The notes below the pieces were generated by a model, which did no database searches, had not been told where the DNA came from, and saw only the letters and a list, made by a program, of their open reading frames with translations. From Bradyrhizobium sp. WSM1417 (GTDB lineage: Bacteria > Pseudomonadota > Alphaproteobacteria > Rhizobiales > Xanthobacteraceae): 64,000 bases of DNA. Shown here piece after piece: positions 1 to 9,075 of the stretch. The position numbers and the translations under genes were made by a program. The first letter of the stretch is position 1. Every line of letters begins with the position of its first letter. The stretch is taken from contig NZ_KI911783.1 of assembly GCF_000515415.1 (NCBI RefSeq), forward strand, positions 5,753,831 through 5,817,830, in the 5' to 3' direction.

Positions 1-1585
1 CACGCTCACGGCAGCCGATAGCGCAGGGGCTGCATTGGAGGCGATCGCCACAGGCGACAGGAGATACTTCCATCGCAATTTTCCCACTGGCGAGGTCGAG
101 GCCGAACAGACCGCCGCCTTGGGTGGAATCGAGCCGCCGCGTACCATCGCGCAGGAACCGCACGTCGGAGTTCGCGACATAGATGCGATCCTGGTCGGCG
201 GCCGAGCCCCACTCGCTGCCGCCGAGCGCACCGCCCTTCCCGATCCGCGTCTGCCACAGGATCTTGCCGCCATCATCAGGATCGAGCGCGTGCACGACGC
301 CGGACTTCTGCGCGATGGCAAGAACGCGCCTGCCGTCACGCAAGGTCACGAGGATCGGCGACTGGCCAAAATCGTGGTCGGGCCCGTGATCTTCAGGACA
401 ATTGGTCTTGTCCGCGCCGAAGCACGCGACGATGAAGGCGTCGCTCGGGGTCGCCTGCTGCTTCCAGAGCAGCTTACCGGTCGCAAGCTCGAAAGCGAGG
501 ACCGCATCGGCGGTTGCGGCCGGTGGATTCGAATAGGAATTGCTGGTCGCGACGTAGACGGCATTGCGTTTCGGATCAATCGTCGGTGCCGACCACACCG
601 CCGCGCCGGACGGGCCGAACAGCTGCGTGCCTCTTGCATTCTTGCCGGTCGGATGCGGCACCTCGGGGATCGTGTAGGCCTGCCACACCGGCTTGCCGGT
701 CACGGCCTCGAGCGCGACCACGCTGCCGCGGAAAGTACAGCATCCATAACTGGCCTGCGAACCGGAGGCCTCCTCGAGGGAGGAGACCGGGACGTAGAGC
801 ACGCCGGAATGCAGCGTCGGCGCTCCGGTGATGCGCGCTGCCGGATGCTCCTCGATCTTCGTCTTCCAGATCAGCGCGCCCGTCAGTGCGTTCACCGCAT
901 AGACATTTGCGCGCAGGTCACCGAAGAAGATCGCGAACTGATCGGTGCCTGGAAGCGGCCCGAAGCTGATCGCCGCGCGCACGGCGGCATCGGTCGGCAG
1001 CGTCCACAGCGTGCAGCCGCTTCGCGCGTCGAGCGCGTGCACCTTGCGGTCAGTGCCGCCGATAAACAGCAGACCGCCCACGATGGTCGGCGGCGCAAAC
1101 GACACCGATGCGCCGGGAAAGGCATAAGCCCATTTCAGCCGCAGGCGCGGCACCTCTTCCGCGGTCAGGCCGGCCATGTCGGCCGGCTGGAAGCGGCTGT
1201 TGCCAGTGTCGACGCCCCACCCATTCCAGCGCGGACCATCGAGCGGTTGCGGAAAGAAATTGACCTGCTGCGTGCAGCGTCCCTCCGCATCGACTGCATT
1301 ATCGCCCACCGCGGCCTTGCCGGTGACGAAGGCGGCAATCGCGCGCCGTTCCGAGTCGCTGCGGTCCTTCGCCATCGCCGCCATGCTTCCAGAATTCAGC
1401 GTTCCCAGCACATGATCGAACGACATCGCCTGCATGGCACCGCGGCCTGGCACACGGCTCTGACCATCACCGCCATCGTGACATTGCGCGCAGTGGCTTG
1501 CGTAGAGCACAGCACCGTCCTGCTGCGCCAGCGCGGGCGCGCAGCACCAGACCAGCATGGCGACGGCGACGACACTCGGTCTCAT
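1..1585 (-). CDS. PQQ-type beta-propeller dehydrogenase with N-terminal cytochrome c site (3' end outside window)
   Basis: This is probably a periplasmic quinohaemoprotein oxidising an alcohol or polyol, of the polyvinyl-alcohol-dehydrogenase type. The first 20 residues form a signal peptide ending near PALA. A single heme-c motif, CAQCH, lies at residues 32-36. After about residue 100 come repeated WTLP/WKTK/LWQT-type blades and phrases such as VGGLLFIGGTD and AVYVATSNSY, typical of PQQ_2 propeller repeats. The ATG at 1585 is preceded by GGAG about 9 nt upstream. About 528 codons are visible and the C-terminus is lost at the window edge. An N-terminal heme with a C-terminal propeller is the reverse of the commonest quinohaemoprotein order and fits the PVA dehydrogenase family. 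The substrate cannot be told from sequence. Confidence 0.82.
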   Translation of the reverse strand, partial: MRPSVVAVAMLVWCCAPALAQQDGAVLYASHCAQCHDGGDGQSRVPGRGAMQAMSFDHVLGTLNSGSMAAMAKDRSDSERRAIAAFVTGKAAVGDNAVDAEGRCTQQVNFFPQPLDGPRWNGWGVDTGNSRFQPADMAGLTAEEVPRLRLKWAYAFPGASVSFAPPTIVGGLLFIGGTDRKVHALDARSGCTLWTLPTDAAVRAAISFGPLPGTDQFAIFFGDLRANVYAVNALTGALIWKTKIEEHPAARITGAPTLHSGVLYVPVSSLEEASGSQASYGCCTFRGSVVALEAVTGKPVWQAYTIPEVPHPTGKNARGTQLFGPSGAAVWSAPTIDPKRNAVYVATSNSYSNPPAATADAVLAFELATGKLLWKQQATPSDAFIVACFGADKTNCPEDHGPDHDFGQSPILVTLRDGRRVLAIAQKSGVVHALDPDDGGKILWQTRIGKGGALGGSEWGSAADQDRIYVANSDVRFLRDGTRRLDSTQGGGLFGLDLASGKIAMEVSPVACGDRLQCSPCAIGCRER

Positions 1586-1687
1586 GGCGTGCTCCAACAT
1601 CGTCACCGCAATGCGAGACGGCATCATGCAACCCAAAGTATAGCGCGACGGCAATCACTGACGCAACGGACGTTCCGCCCGCGTCCG

Positions 1688-2401
1688 TCATATCCTCCGG
1701 GCCGTGAGGACACGATCGGGCAGTTCATCCATCGCCCACAGCCCGAGGCTCTTGTCGCGCCAGCCGCCACCGCCCTCTTCGCAACGCTCGTTGATCAGCG
1801 CGCGCGGCGCCGGCCAGTCGAACGGCGCCTTCTCCATGTTCAGCGCCCGCCAGTCGCCGTCCTCGCAATCGCGATTGTCGTCCCATTCAGGGAACGTCGT
1901 GACCAGCAGAAAATGCGCGCCGCTGGCGCGAAAGTTCGCGACGGCGCGGACGATGTTTTGGAAACTCAGATGCACCAGACAGTCCCGGCACAGAACGACA
2001 TCCGTGCGCGGCAGCGCATCGCGCGTGATATCGGCAACGAGAAACTGGCCGGACAACTCGCCGGCCGCGACGCGCTGGCGATTGGCTTCGATCAACGACG
2101 GCACGATGTCGATGCCGGTGTAGTCGAGATCCAGCTTGATGCGGCCGATCCAGCCCGCGTCCCCACAGGGCGCATCGAGCAGCGAGTGCGCGCCGAGCCG
2201 TTGCAGCAGGGGAGAAAGCACCTCCCGGATCGCGGCGGTCGCGGGGTCCTCCGAGCCGAGGCCGGACACCGAACTGGCCGCACCCCACAGGTTCGTCTTT
2301 TCGATGTGCTCGAACCGCGCGGCCAGGTCGAGGCCAGCAAAATTCGCGCGGTCGGCGACGAAGCGTTCGTGAGCGAGCACGGGTGGACGTTTGACGATCA
2401 C
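1688..2401 (-). CDS. Class I SAM-dependent methyltransferase
   Basis: A 237-residue protein with a Rossmann methyltransferase core. Motif I is LLDAPCGDAGW, followed by an acidic beta-2 (YTGIDIVP) and a DVVLCRDCLVHL motif-IV-like strand that also carries two cysteines. It ends with a tryptophan-rich segment (FPEWDDNRDCEDGDW). I placed the start at the GTG at 2401 because GAGG lies 8 nt upstream; the longer in-frame extension runs into the preceding methyltransferase gene and looks non-coding. It is the second gene of a tandem pair with the methyltransferase ending at 2472 (70-nt gap), so the two are probably co-transcribed. The substrate is unknown. Confidence 0.75.
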   Translation of the reverse strand: MIVKRPPVLAHERFVADRANFAGLDLAARFEHIEKTNLWGAASSVSGLGSEDPATAAIREVLSPLLQRLGAHSLLDAPCGDAGWIGRIKLDLDYTGIDIVPSLIEANRQRVAAGELSGQFLVADITRDALPRTDVVLCRDCLVHLSFQNIVRAVANFRASGAHFLLVTTFPEWDDNRDCEDGDWRALNMEKAPFDWPAPRALINERCEEGGGGWRDKSLGLWAMDELPDRVLTARRI

Positions 2402-2471
2402 CGGGCAGACCTCAGACCATGATTCCGTCGTCAACACGCTAGCAGGTAGAACTTTGCGTCCAAAGACCGTC

Positions 2472-3191
2472 TCAAGCCGGTTTCTGCCACTCCATGACGT
2501 GGAAGAAGGGCACCCGTCGATGACGCGCATTCCTGTCGGGGTCGCCGCCCGTGGGCTGCGGCTCGACGAACAGGCGCAACTGGAGCCCACGATCGAGCAA
2601 CAGCGTCATGTAGGTCGAGAGCGGACGATGCCAGTTCTGGACGCGAATGCCGCGCCATGTCACCCAGGTCGGCCGCTCTTCCATGTAATGATCGATGACG
2701 AAGCGCAAGACGCCCTCGCCGTCACGCGTCCAGCCCTCGGGCGGACCGGCGGTGTTGAAGCTGGTCAGGTTGGCAATCAAGAGCGTACCGCTCGGCCGCA
2801 GCGCCGCCACAATCCTCGCGATAGATCCAGCGAGATCGGGCATGTCTATCAAACTGAGATAGCTGACGACCAGATCGAACTCCGCGCCGAAATCCATTGT
2901 CTCGGCTCGGCCGAGCCGATAGTCGCCCCGCGGGTCCAACTCAATGGCACGCGCGAGCAGCGCTTCGGTTGGATCGACACCAGTGGTGCGGATACCGGCG
3001 CGCTGCATGATGCGACAGAAGCGCCCCTCCCCGCAGCCGACGTCGAGCGCATTGCGGAAGCCTCGCCCTTCGATCCGCGCCCGCATCGGCGCGTCCAGCA
3101 CGAAGCGGCGGCCATAGTCGCCGTCCTCGCCCTGCTCGACGATCCAGGCCATCGCGGATGCGGCCCAGCCATCGCTGACATCGTCGCTCAT
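2472..3191 (-). CDS. Class I SAM-dependent methyltransferase (UbiE/Methyltransf_11 type)
   Basis: A 239-residue protein. The SAM-binding motif I is NALDVGCGEGRF near residues 48-59, with the acidic residue of motif II in TTGVDPTE and a DLVVSYLSLID motif-IV strand. This layout is standard for small-molecule class I methyltransferases. The ATG at 3191 has AAGG about 7 nt upstream and gives a normal N-terminus (MSDDVSD); an earlier in-frame start lacks a ribosome site. It is transcribed ahead of the second methyltransferase at 2401. The two share only the fold motifs, so this is not an obvious recent duplication. The acceptor is unknown. Confidence 0.8.
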   Translation of the reverse strand: MSDDVSDGWAASAMAWIVEQGEDGDYGRRFVLDAPMRARIEGRGFRNALDVGCGEGRFCRIMQRAGIRTTGVDPTEALLARAIELDPRGDYRLGRAETMDFGAEFDLVVSYLSLIDMPDLAGSIARIVAALRPSGTLLIANLTSFNTAGPPEGWTRDGEGVLRFVIDHYMEERPTWVTWRGIRVQNWHRPLSTYMTLLLDRGLQLRLFVEPQPTGGDPDRNARHRRVPFFHVMEWQKPA

Positions 3192-3290
3192 GGTCGACCT
3201 TCGGCAACACATCTTGGCCGCGCGCGTCGCGGGCGCGGCTACTGATCACAGATTGGATCAGAGTTCAACATGAGGTAGATTGCAGCCCCC

Positions 3291-3404
3291 ATGCGCCCCA
3301 CCACAGCCAAAGAGAAGGCCAGGATCGCCGCCGGCGCGGCGGCGGCCGTCGTCATGACAGCCGTGCTGTTCGCGATCGCAATGGGATTTCTGCTGGCGCG
3401 ATGA
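3291..3404 (+). CDS. Small single-span membrane protein (37 aa), hypothetical
   Basis: The short frame starts with a basic segment (MRPTTAKEKARIAAG) and continues into one hydrophobic helix of about 22 residues ending LLAR. Basic cytoplasmic head plus one helix is a common shape for small inner-membrane proteins. The ribosome site is weak (GAGG lies about 15 nt upstream). It sits between the divergently read methyltransferase start and the 3' end of the chemotaxis gene. There is no recognised family, so this call rests on composition alone. Confidence 0.4.
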   Translation: MRPTTAKEKARIAAGAAAAVVMTAVLFAIAMGFLLAR

Positions 3405-3440
3405 GTGCGCAGCGCGGCGGATGGATGCCGCCGCGCAGAC

Positions 3441-5138
3441 CTACGCGGCGCGCACCGTCTGCAAGAACTTCCCGACTTCGTCCTTCAGCCGGTTGCTGTC
3501 GGTCGCCAGCGTCTTGGCGGTCGAAAGCACCTGCGAGGAGGCCGAGCCGGTCTCGGCCGCACCGCGCTGCACGTCGGCGATGTTAGTGGAGACCTGCTGG
3601 GTGCCGTGGGCGGCCTGCTGCACGTTGCGCGAGATCTCCTGGGTCGCGGCGCCCTGCTCCTCGACGGCCGCGGCAATGGTCGACGACACTTCCGAGAGCC
3701 GCTCGATGGTCGTGGAGATGTCGCGGATCGCGTTGACGGATTCCTGGGTCGCGGTCTGGATGCCGGAAATCTGCTGGCTGATCTCGCCGGTTGCCTTGGC
3801 CGTCTGCTCGGCCAGCGTCTTCACCTCGGCGGCGACCACCGCGAAGCCGCGGCCGGCCTCGCCGGCACGTGCCGCCTCGATCGTGGCGTTGAGCGCCAGG
3901 AGGTTGGTCTGGCCGGCAATGGTGTTGATCAGCTCGACGACGTCGCCAATGCGCGTCGCCGCAACGGAGAGCTCGCTGACGCGCACCGTCGTGGTGCGCG
4001 CCTGGGTGACGGCCTCGCCAGCCATCCGTGCGGATTCCTGCACCTGGCGGCTGATCTCGTTGACCGAGGAGGACAGCTCCTCCGTGGCCGTCGCAACCGA
4101 CTGCACGTTGCTGGTGGCTTCACCCGAGGCGACCGCGACGACCGAGGTGAGCTCCTGCGCACGCTGCGCGGTGGTGGCCAGCGTCGAGGACGACGCTTCG
4201 AGCTCGGTGGACGCCGAGCCTACCGTCTCGATGATCTCGCCGACCGCGCGCTCGAAGCCGTCGGCAAGGTTGATCATGTCGCGCTTACGCTGATCGGCGG
4301 CCTGCTTCTCCACTTCGGCCTGCGAAGCCTTGAGGCGCTCGACCTCGATCCCGTTGGTCTTGAAGATTTCGACCGTCTTCGCCATGTCGCCGATCTCGTC
4401 GCGGCGGTCCTTCTCGGGCACCTCGGTCGTGAGATCGTTGCGGGCAAGGCCCTCCATGGCGAGCTTGAGGCGGGCAATCGGCCGTGACATCGCATTGAGG
4501 CCGATGAACAGCGCGATCGCGATACCTAGGATCAGGCCGCCGGCGCTGACGCCGATCACGGTCCAGGTCGCGGATCTGGCATCGCGGTTGATGGCGTCCT
4601 TGCGCTTGGCGACCGCCTGTGCGGTCTCGCCGACGAACTGGGCAATGCGCCCCAAGGCCGCATCCATCACCGGGTCGCACTCCTTGTGCGCGCGTTCGGA
4701 TGCCTTGGCGTTCTCTTCCGGGCTGCTTGCGAGCGAGCCTGCCTTCAGCACCGGATCGCAGCCGGCGAACACGGCTTTCAACTGGTCGCCGATGCTCTTG
4801 ATCTGGCTCGCGCGCGCTGGATCGTCCTGCTCGGCTGCCTCGAGGTATTGGCGGATCTCGTCGCGGTTCTGGGTCGCGGTCTTGAGACGGTTGGCGTTGC
4901 CGGCCTCCGTCGCCTCGGTGAAGACCGCATAGAGCGCGGCATGATAGGTCTCTGCGCGGCGCTGGGCCCGCGTCAGGTTGAGCGCTGAGGATTGTGCTGC
5001 GGAAAGCTCGGCGAAGCCGTCGACCGTTGCCGAGAGCTCGCGCGTGCCGAAGCCCGCGACGGCGACCATGGCAAAGCCCATCACGGCGACGATGAGCGCG
5101 ACCTTCCACACGATTTTCAGATTGTTCAAAACGCTCAT
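3441..5138 (-). CDS. Methyl-accepting chemotaxis protein
   Basis: A 565-residue chemoreceptor. TM1 is at about residues 11-30, a periplasmic four-helix-type sensor spans 31-190, TM2 is 191-214, and a HAMP domain ([28 protein letters not shown]) covers 215-268. The rest is the MA signalling coiled coil with the highly conserved hairpin ([33 protein letters not shown]) that contacts CheA/CheW. The ATG at 5138 follows a GGGGGCGGC ribosome site. A longer reading adds 17 residues without support. The sensor has three Cys, two in a repeated CDPV phrase, which may help define its ligand. No CheR-docking pentapeptide is seen at the C-terminus. It is monocistronic, with about 250 nt of promoter DNA upstream. 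Confidence 0.95.
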   Translation of the reverse strand: MSVLNNLKIVWKVALIVAVMGFAMVAVAGFGTRELSATVDGFAELSAAQSSALNLTRAQRRAETYHAALYAVFTEATEAGNANRLKTATQNRDEIRQYLEAAEQDDPARASQIKSIGDQLKAVFAGCDPVLKAGSLASSPEENAKASERAHKECDPVMDAALGRIAQFVGETAQAVAKRKDAINRDARSATWTVIGVSAGGLILGIAIALFIGLNAMSRPIARLKLAMEGLARNDLTTEVPEKDRRDEIGDMAKTVEIFKTNGIEVERLKASQAEVEKQAADQRKRDMINLADGFERAVGEIIETVGSASTELEASSSTLATTAQRAQELTSVVAVASGEATSNVQSVATATEELSSSVNEISRQVQESARMAGEAVTQARTTTVRVSELSVAATRIGDVVELINTIAGQTNLLALNATIEAARAGEAGRGFAVVAAEVKTLAEQTAKATGEISQQISGIQTATQESVNAIRDISTTIERLSEVSSTIAAAVEEQGAATQEISRNVQQAAHGTQQVSTNIADVQRGAAETGSASSQVLSTAKTLATDSNRLKDEVGKFLQTVRAA

Positions 5139-5384
5139 TGCAGCCGCCCCCGTAATTTTCTGCCGATGCATATTCCCAGCACCGTGCATTGGAACCGGCT
5201 GATGTTAAGATTTGATGCCAAATGTTCCGGGTAGTCTTACGAAAAACTAACTATTTGGGCTTCCGCCGTAAGCTTCGCGTAAGCTTCAGTCTATTCCGGG
5301 GTATGAGCCGGGCTTGGAAAACCGGAACCGGTCGCCGACGTCGTCCGTTGTCGGCCCATGCGGATCAGGGAAGAAAACCGAAAC

Positions 5385-5564
5385 ATGTTTCTGCTGGCGG
5401 CGGTAACGCTGTGCTGTAGCGCCTTGGCCGCGGCAATTGCGCTCCTCGAACCGGCTCCGGCAAAGCGGCAGGCTCAAACGGCAGTGATCGACCTGACCGC
5501 TCCGACGCCGGTTCGGGTAGTCGGAGCTCCGTTCGAGCCCAACCTCAATCCGCGGGAGCGCTAG
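5385..5564 (+). CDS. Small membrane-anchored or exported protein (59 aa), hypothetical
   Basis: The N-terminus (MFLLAAVTLCCSALAAAIALL) is one hydrophobic helix that could be a signal peptide or an anchor. A short proline-rich tail follows, ending NPRER. I chose the ATG at 5385 because AGGGAAG lies about 10 nt upstream; an in-frame ATG at 5358 has no ribosome site. It is isolated and convergent with the next small gene. No family is recognised. Confidence 0.5.
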   Translation: MFLLAAVTLCCSALAAAIALLEPAPAKRQAQTAVIDLTAPTPVRVVGAPFEPNLNPRER

Positions 5565-5567
5565 CCC

Positions 5568-5774
5568 TCACCCCGGCGAGACGTCGGCGCCCTCCTCGGG
5601 ACCGCGTTTGGCGCGGGCCAACTCCTCAACGAACACGATCACCTCCGCCCGTTTGTCGGGCGGCAGCGACAGGAACGCGCGGACGAGCCTCAAGCCCTCG
5701 GCTTCGGCTGAATGGTCTGCTTTGGCATCCATTCCCCACTGTCGGGCGGCCGGGAAAAATATGCAATCCCCCAC
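5568..5774 (-). CDS. Small soluble protein (up to 68 aa), hypothetical
   Basis: The C-terminal half (LRLVRAFLSLPPDKRAEVIVFVEELAR) looks like two amphipathic helices and resembles the tail found after HTH domains in small alphaproteobacterial regulators, but no HTH is present. Two starts are possible: the ATG at 5774 (GGTGGGGG upstream) or MDAKAD at 5732 (GGGGA immediately upstream). Its stop lies four bases from the stop of the preceding convergent gene. Function unknown. Confidence 0.5.
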   Translation of the reverse strand: MGDCIFFPAARQWGMDAKADHSAEAEGLRLVRAFLSLPPDKRAEVIVFVEELARAKRGPEEGADVSPG

Positions 5775-5834
5775 CTAACACCTTCTTGATTCGGCCGGCC
5801 AGCTTTGCTGGAATGACCCCGACAGGGGTGCACC

Positions 5835-6200
5835 ATGAAGTGGATCAAGGAACGCGACGCGCTGATCGCGCAGACAATGGCCTTCGTCCAATCGGTAACC
5901 GGCAAAAAGGATGACTTGCATCCACCGGAGATCCCGATGGCGACAGTGGCCGCGTCGGTGCAGATCGTCCCCGTCAACACCGTCGTCGAGAGCAAGCCGC
6001 TTCCGCCCCAACCCTTGCCTCTCCCGCCGCAGCGCGCGGCGAGCCACGACGTGCGCACCGAGATGCAGGCCCGCATCGCCAATTTCCGCAAGCATCAGGA
6101 GCGGTTCGAGCGCGAGCGCGAGGAGTATTGCGCGGCCACCCTGACCAAACTGCGCGCCGCCATTCGCGACGCCTCCCCCCGGCCACCGGCTGAAACGTAA
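5835..6200 (+). CDS. Hypothetical protein (121 aa) with proline-rich linker and charged coiled-coil tail
   Basis: The ATG at 5835 follows AGGGG at a normal distance. The N-terminal 35 residues are helical (MKWIKERDALIAQTMAFVQS). A proline-rich segment (KPLPPQPLPLPPQ) covers residues 54-66. From about residue 75 there is a strongly charged helix (FRKHQERFEREREEY). No signal peptide or known domain is seen. Codon use matches its neighbours, which argues for a real gene. It faces the small gene at 5774 divergently across a short promoter gap. Function unknown. Confidence 0.65.
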   Translation: MKWIKERDALIAQTMAFVQSVTGKKDDLHPPEIPMATVAASVQIVPVNTVVESKPLPPQPLPLPPQRAASHDVRTEMQARIANFRKHQERFEREREEYCAATLTKLRAAIRDASPRPPAET

Positions 6201-6222
6201 AGCCGGGGCCTCCCGTCGCGGG

Positions 6223-6330
6223 CTACAGCCAGGACCACACTAGCCAGAGATTGGCCGCGCAGGCGCCGAACAGGGCCAGCGTGAGGGGCAGCAACATGTG
6301 CCCGCAAGAGGTTTTAAGGTCCGTCGTCAT
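6223..6330 (-). CDS. Small single-span membrane protein (35 aa), hypothetical
   Basis: The frame encodes a short polar head (MTTDLKTSCGH) followed by one hydrophobic helix ending LWLVWSWL at the stop. AGGGG is about 14 nt upstream of the ATG at 6330. It is convergent with the 121-residue gene, 22 nt away. The Trp-rich end of a membrane span is plausible for a small inner-membrane protein, but the call rests on composition only. Confidence 0.42.
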   Translation of the reverse strand: MTTDLKTSCGHMLLPLTLALFGACAANLWLVWSWL

Positions 6331-6503
6331 GGCCGAAAACATCCCCTGATTCCGCCAAATGAGTCCCGCGGATTCTTTTTTTCGGGATTCAGGACTCGTT
6401 AAGGACTCAGGCCCCGGCGACCCCGATCACGGCCGCGTGATCGACCGGCAATCGGAACCCCTCCCCCGCAAAGTCGTTAACGCGCTTTCCGGGAGCGGGA
6501 AGA

Positions 6504-6758
6504 ATGCCCTACGCCCTGTTCTGCAACGACGCCCAGATCAGCAAGGCCTATCCTGATGAGTCCGACGTCTGGAGGCTCGCGCAGCGCAGCGGCCTCGTCG
6601 TGGACGTATCCGCGGATGACAACCGCCCCGGGCCACGCCGGGTGCTCGACAACGATTACGAGATCAAGCCCTGCCGGCCCGCACAGGGCGAGGACCCGGC
6701 CCGAAACAAGGCCGAGGCCGATCGCCAGGCCAGGATGGAGCTTGAGCTGAATTCCTGA
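6504..6758 (+). CDS. Hypothetical protein (84 aa)
   Basis: The ATG at 6504 is preceded by a purine-rich GGGAGCGGGAAGA stretch, a strong ribosome site. The product begins MPYALFCNDAQISKAYP, reads through a short alpha/beta-like region (VWRLAQRSGLVVDV) and ends in a charged helix (ARNKAEADRQARMELEL). It has no export signal. Similar small cytoplasmic proteins are common in Bradyrhizobium as I remember it, without known function. Confidence 0.6.
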   Translation: MPYALFCNDAQISKAYPDESDVWRLAQRSGLVVDVSADDNRPGPRRVLDNDYEIKPCRPAQGEDPARNKAEADRQARMELELNS

Positions 6759-6797
6759 AGACGGATCAAAGGTGGGAAGCCAGAGTTCAGGAAAAGT

Positions 6798-7040
6798 TCA
6801 GGGCGTCGCGGCCGCGAGCGAGGCCTGCTCGCCCGCCAGAGCCACGCAGGCCTTCCGGCGATGCAGCCCACGGATTGCGCCGGTGACCTTCAGCACCTTG
6901 CCGGAGGAGCACGAGGCGTCCTTGACGAAGGCCACCTCATAGGGCGCCAGCATCAGAGGCTCGGATTTGAGGATTGTTTGGGCAGCGCACGGCAAACTGA
7001 CGAAGCACGAGAGCACCACAGCCGACACCAAGATACGCAT
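6798..7040 (-). CDS. Small exported protein (80 aa), hypothetical
   Basis: A signal peptide spans residues 1-20 (MRILVSAVVLSC..PCAAQ). The mature part has two cysteines (DASCSSGK and RKACVAL) that could form one disulfide in the periplasm, and a short beta-rich region (VLKVTGAIRG). The ATG at 7040 follows GGTGGGA; the longer in-frame start adds a non-signal-like head. No family is confidently recognised. It lies alone between two convergent or tandem small genes. Confidence 0.65.
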   Translation of the reverse strand: MRILVSAVVLSCFVSLPCAAQTILKSEPLMLAPYEVAFVKDASCSSGKVLKVTGAIRGLHRRKACVALAGEQASLAAATP

Positions 7041-7241
7041 GTCCGTCGTCCCACCAGCCCGGTAATTCTCATATAACGCGTTCCGGCGCGCGAGTTCCCT
7101 AAGCTGCAAAAATTATTTTTGCTTTACCCGAGCTCCATGACGCGCGTGAGAAGGCGCGCGCCAAAACGTTTGCTTGCAAATGACGCGCCAGATGGTTGAC
7201 GCAATGCAAACAAAAGGCCGGCAAACCAGAGCCGACAAACG

Positions 7242-7265
7242 AAAGGCCGGCGGAAGCCGGCCTTT
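7242..7265 (-). terminator. Intrinsic terminator of the outer-membrane protein gene
   Basis: A perfect 10-bp inverted repeat (AAAGGCCGGC / GCCGGCCTTT) with a 4-nt loop lies 26 nt beyond the stop at 7292. On the minus strand it is followed by a T-containing stretch. A second AAAAGGCCGGC half-site at 7213-7223 may allow an alternative pairing. Confidence 0.75.
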
Positions 7266-7291
7266 GTCAGATCGTGGTCGTTGGTAGCGCG

Positions 7292-8002
7292 TCAGTAGCG
7301 CGAGGCTGCCGGACCGCCCCAGCCGAAGCGGTAGTTCACGCCGACCTTGACGGTATGCTCGTCCTCCCGGCCGCGGACGCCGACGACGTCAGCCGGACCG
7401 GAGGTGATCGTCGTGCTGCCGAAATTATAGTACTGGTACTCGGCCTTGGCCGACCAGTTCGGTGCGAACATGTATTCCAGGCCAGCGCCAACGGTATAGC
7501 CGTCCTTGCTGTTGCCGGTCGCGGTGAAGGGCTGCGGGACGCCGGCGATATTGACGCCAAGGCCGCCATTACGCCAGGCATAACCGCCCTTGGCGTAAAG
7601 CAGCGCCGGACCCCAGGTGTAGCCGATGCGACCGGTCACCGAGCCGAGCTGATCGGTATTGGAGGTCACCTGCGTGCCCAGCGGGAACGTGGCACCGCCG
7701 TTGTTGTTGGTCGGCAGCCAGGAATACTGCGCCTCGACACCCATGACCCAATTGGGCGCGAACTGGTAGTCGAAGCCGCCCTGGACACCGCCGAGGAAGC
7801 GCGCATCGCTCGACTGGAAGCTGCTGTCGCCGGCAAAGGCGCCGCCGACATGGCCGCCGATGTAGAAGCCGGTCCAGTTGTAGATCACCTGCGGCGGCGT
7901 GTAGGCCGGAGCCTTGGTGTAGGTCCGCGCCTGCATGTCGGCTGCGGCAGCGGGCGCGGCCAGCGCAAGCAGGGCAACCGCACCCAGCAAAATCGTTCTC
8001 AT
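7292..8002 (-). CDS. Outer-membrane beta-barrel protein (Omp25/RopB-type porin family)
   Basis: A 236-residue exported barrel. The signal peptide runs to AAPAAAADM. The mature protein has the family hallmarks: NWTGFYIGGHVGGAF near the start, GGFDYQFAPNWVMGVEAQYSW, a repeated LEYMFAPNWSAKAEYQYYNFG, and an alternating-residue C-terminal strand (KVGVNYRFGW) that ends at Tyr. These proteins form small eight-stranded barrels in rhizobial outer membranes. I chose the ATG at 8002 because GGGG lies 6 nt upstream; the ATG two codons earlier is also possible. A strong terminator follows, so it is monocistronic. Codon use is highly biased, as expected for an abundant protein. Confidence 0.92.
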   Translation of the reverse strand: MRTILLGAVALLALAAPAAAADMQARTYTKAPAYTPPQVIYNWTGFYIGGHVGGAFAGDSSFQSSDARFLGGVQGGFDYQFAPNWVMGVEAQYSWLPTNNNGGATFPLGTQVTSNTDQLGSVTGRIGYTWGPALLYAKGGYAWRNGGLGVNIAGVPQPFTATGNSKDGYTVGAGLEYMFAPNWSAKAEYQYYNFGSTTITSGPADVVGVRGREDEHTVKVGVNYRFGWGGPAASRY

Positions 8003-8290
8003 GATCATCCCCGTTCTTTCAAATTCGACACTCAGGAAACAACGTGGCGTGAATTGGGTTGCTTCGCGGCGATGCCGGAACGTTGATCGTTCGTTACTGT
8101 GACGGAGCGGCAACAGCGCGATTTTGTTCCGTCCCGCAGGCTCGTGCCGACGGTTTTTTTTCGCCGGAGACAGAACCTGCCGTAACGATTAGTCGCAACG
8201 CAAAACCACTCGTTCAAAGCTCCCCGAAATGTGATCCGGCAGCTCCGGCGGGCTCTGTCCTATCACCAAGCCATGAAGGTGGGCTTTGCG

Positions 8291-8725
8291 CTACCGCGTC
8301 ATCTTTTCAAGTTCCGGAAAGGGTACGTAAACCGCGCCCGCGCACAGCTCGCTGGCGCGATCGACGACGCGGTCCGCCCGGCCGTTGACGAAAATCACGG
8401 CGCGTTCCCTCATGGCCTTGTAGGTGCCGTCGGTCTCGCGTGGGGTGAAGTGCAGGCAGCTGACGTAGAACTGCCGACCGCCGACTTCGCGCTGCACCGG
8501 CTCGGCCATGCTGGCGTCACGCACGCCGACGGGGTTGTTCAGATAGCTGCGCATCAAGGCCAGCGTGTCGCCGCGGAAATTATCCGGGAACGGCTGTGGA
8601 CCTCCGGCCTGGGTCCCGTCCATCAGGGTCGGACGGTCGCCGTCGCTGCCGAAGCATCCCGTGAGCACCAGCGGCAGTGCCAGCATCAACGCCAAGCTCA
8701 CTGCGCGTTTCGCTCGTCGCCGCAC
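8291..8725 (-). CDS. Lipoprotein of unknown function (144 aa)
   Basis: The N-terminus is a lipoprotein signal (RRRAKRAVSLALMLALPLV) with a lipobox LTGC, so the mature protein should begin at the Cys of LTGC|FGSDGD and be lipid-anchored. The GTG at 8725 has GGAG about 10 nt upstream. The mature part includes FYVSCLHFTPRETDG and ASELCAGAVYVPFPELEK, with two further Cys that may pair. I do not recognise a named family; similar lipoproteins occur in Bradyrhizobium as I recall. It is monocistronic. Confidence 0.75.
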   Translation of the reverse strand: MRRRAKRAVSLALMLALPLVLTGCFGSDGDRPTLMDGTQAGGPQPFPDNFRGDTLALMRSYLNNPVGVRDASMAEPVQREVGGRQFYVSCLHFTPRETDGTYKAMRERAVIFVNGRADRVVDRASELCAGAVYVPFPELEKMTR

Positions 8726-9075
8726 CGCTTACGCTCTCCGCTCGATCAGTCTCGGAGACGTTCCAGCCCCAAGGTTGCAATGATGCATGTCTACAGGTGT
8801 TTTGCCCGACGAGTCAAACGGCTTCGTAAAATCCGCAGATGAGCCACCCGTCAAACCATTGATTTATCTACGACCCGCTACTGTGCATGGGGTTGTTTTC
8901 GAGGTTTTGTTTGCGGCCGTCAAACCTGGGACGTTGCTCGCGGGCTTCAGCATGGTAGTACCGGCCCGCCGCCAGCACCTCGAGCTTTCGCGCAAGGCGT
9001 GACGAACGGGCCGGGCCTGAATTCCTCACGCGGCGGCAGGGGCAATGCTAGGACGCCGCCGCGCAGGATCAGTGG
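8726..9075. other. 350-nt stretch without a convincing gene
   Basis: It separates the lipoprotein gene start from the 3' end of the His-rich protein gene. A 71-codon plus-strand frame at 8787 lacks a ribosome site and domain features. A 9-bp inverted repeat (CGCGGCGGC at 9029-9037 and GCCGCCGCG at 9055-9063) lies just past the stop at 9076 and could help terminate that gene, but no T-run follows. Confidence 0.5.

Noticed and set aside
35..2422. A 795-codon plus-strand open frame over the dehydrogenase and methyltransferase region
   Set aside because: It is antisense to genes with clear domains and has an Arg/Ala-rich shadow composition.
6359..6556. A 65-codon plus-strand frame
   Set aside because: It overlaps the better supported gene at 6504 and lacks a ribosome site.
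8787..9002. A 71-codon plus-strand frame
   Set aside because: It has no ribosome site, no motif and poor codon bias.
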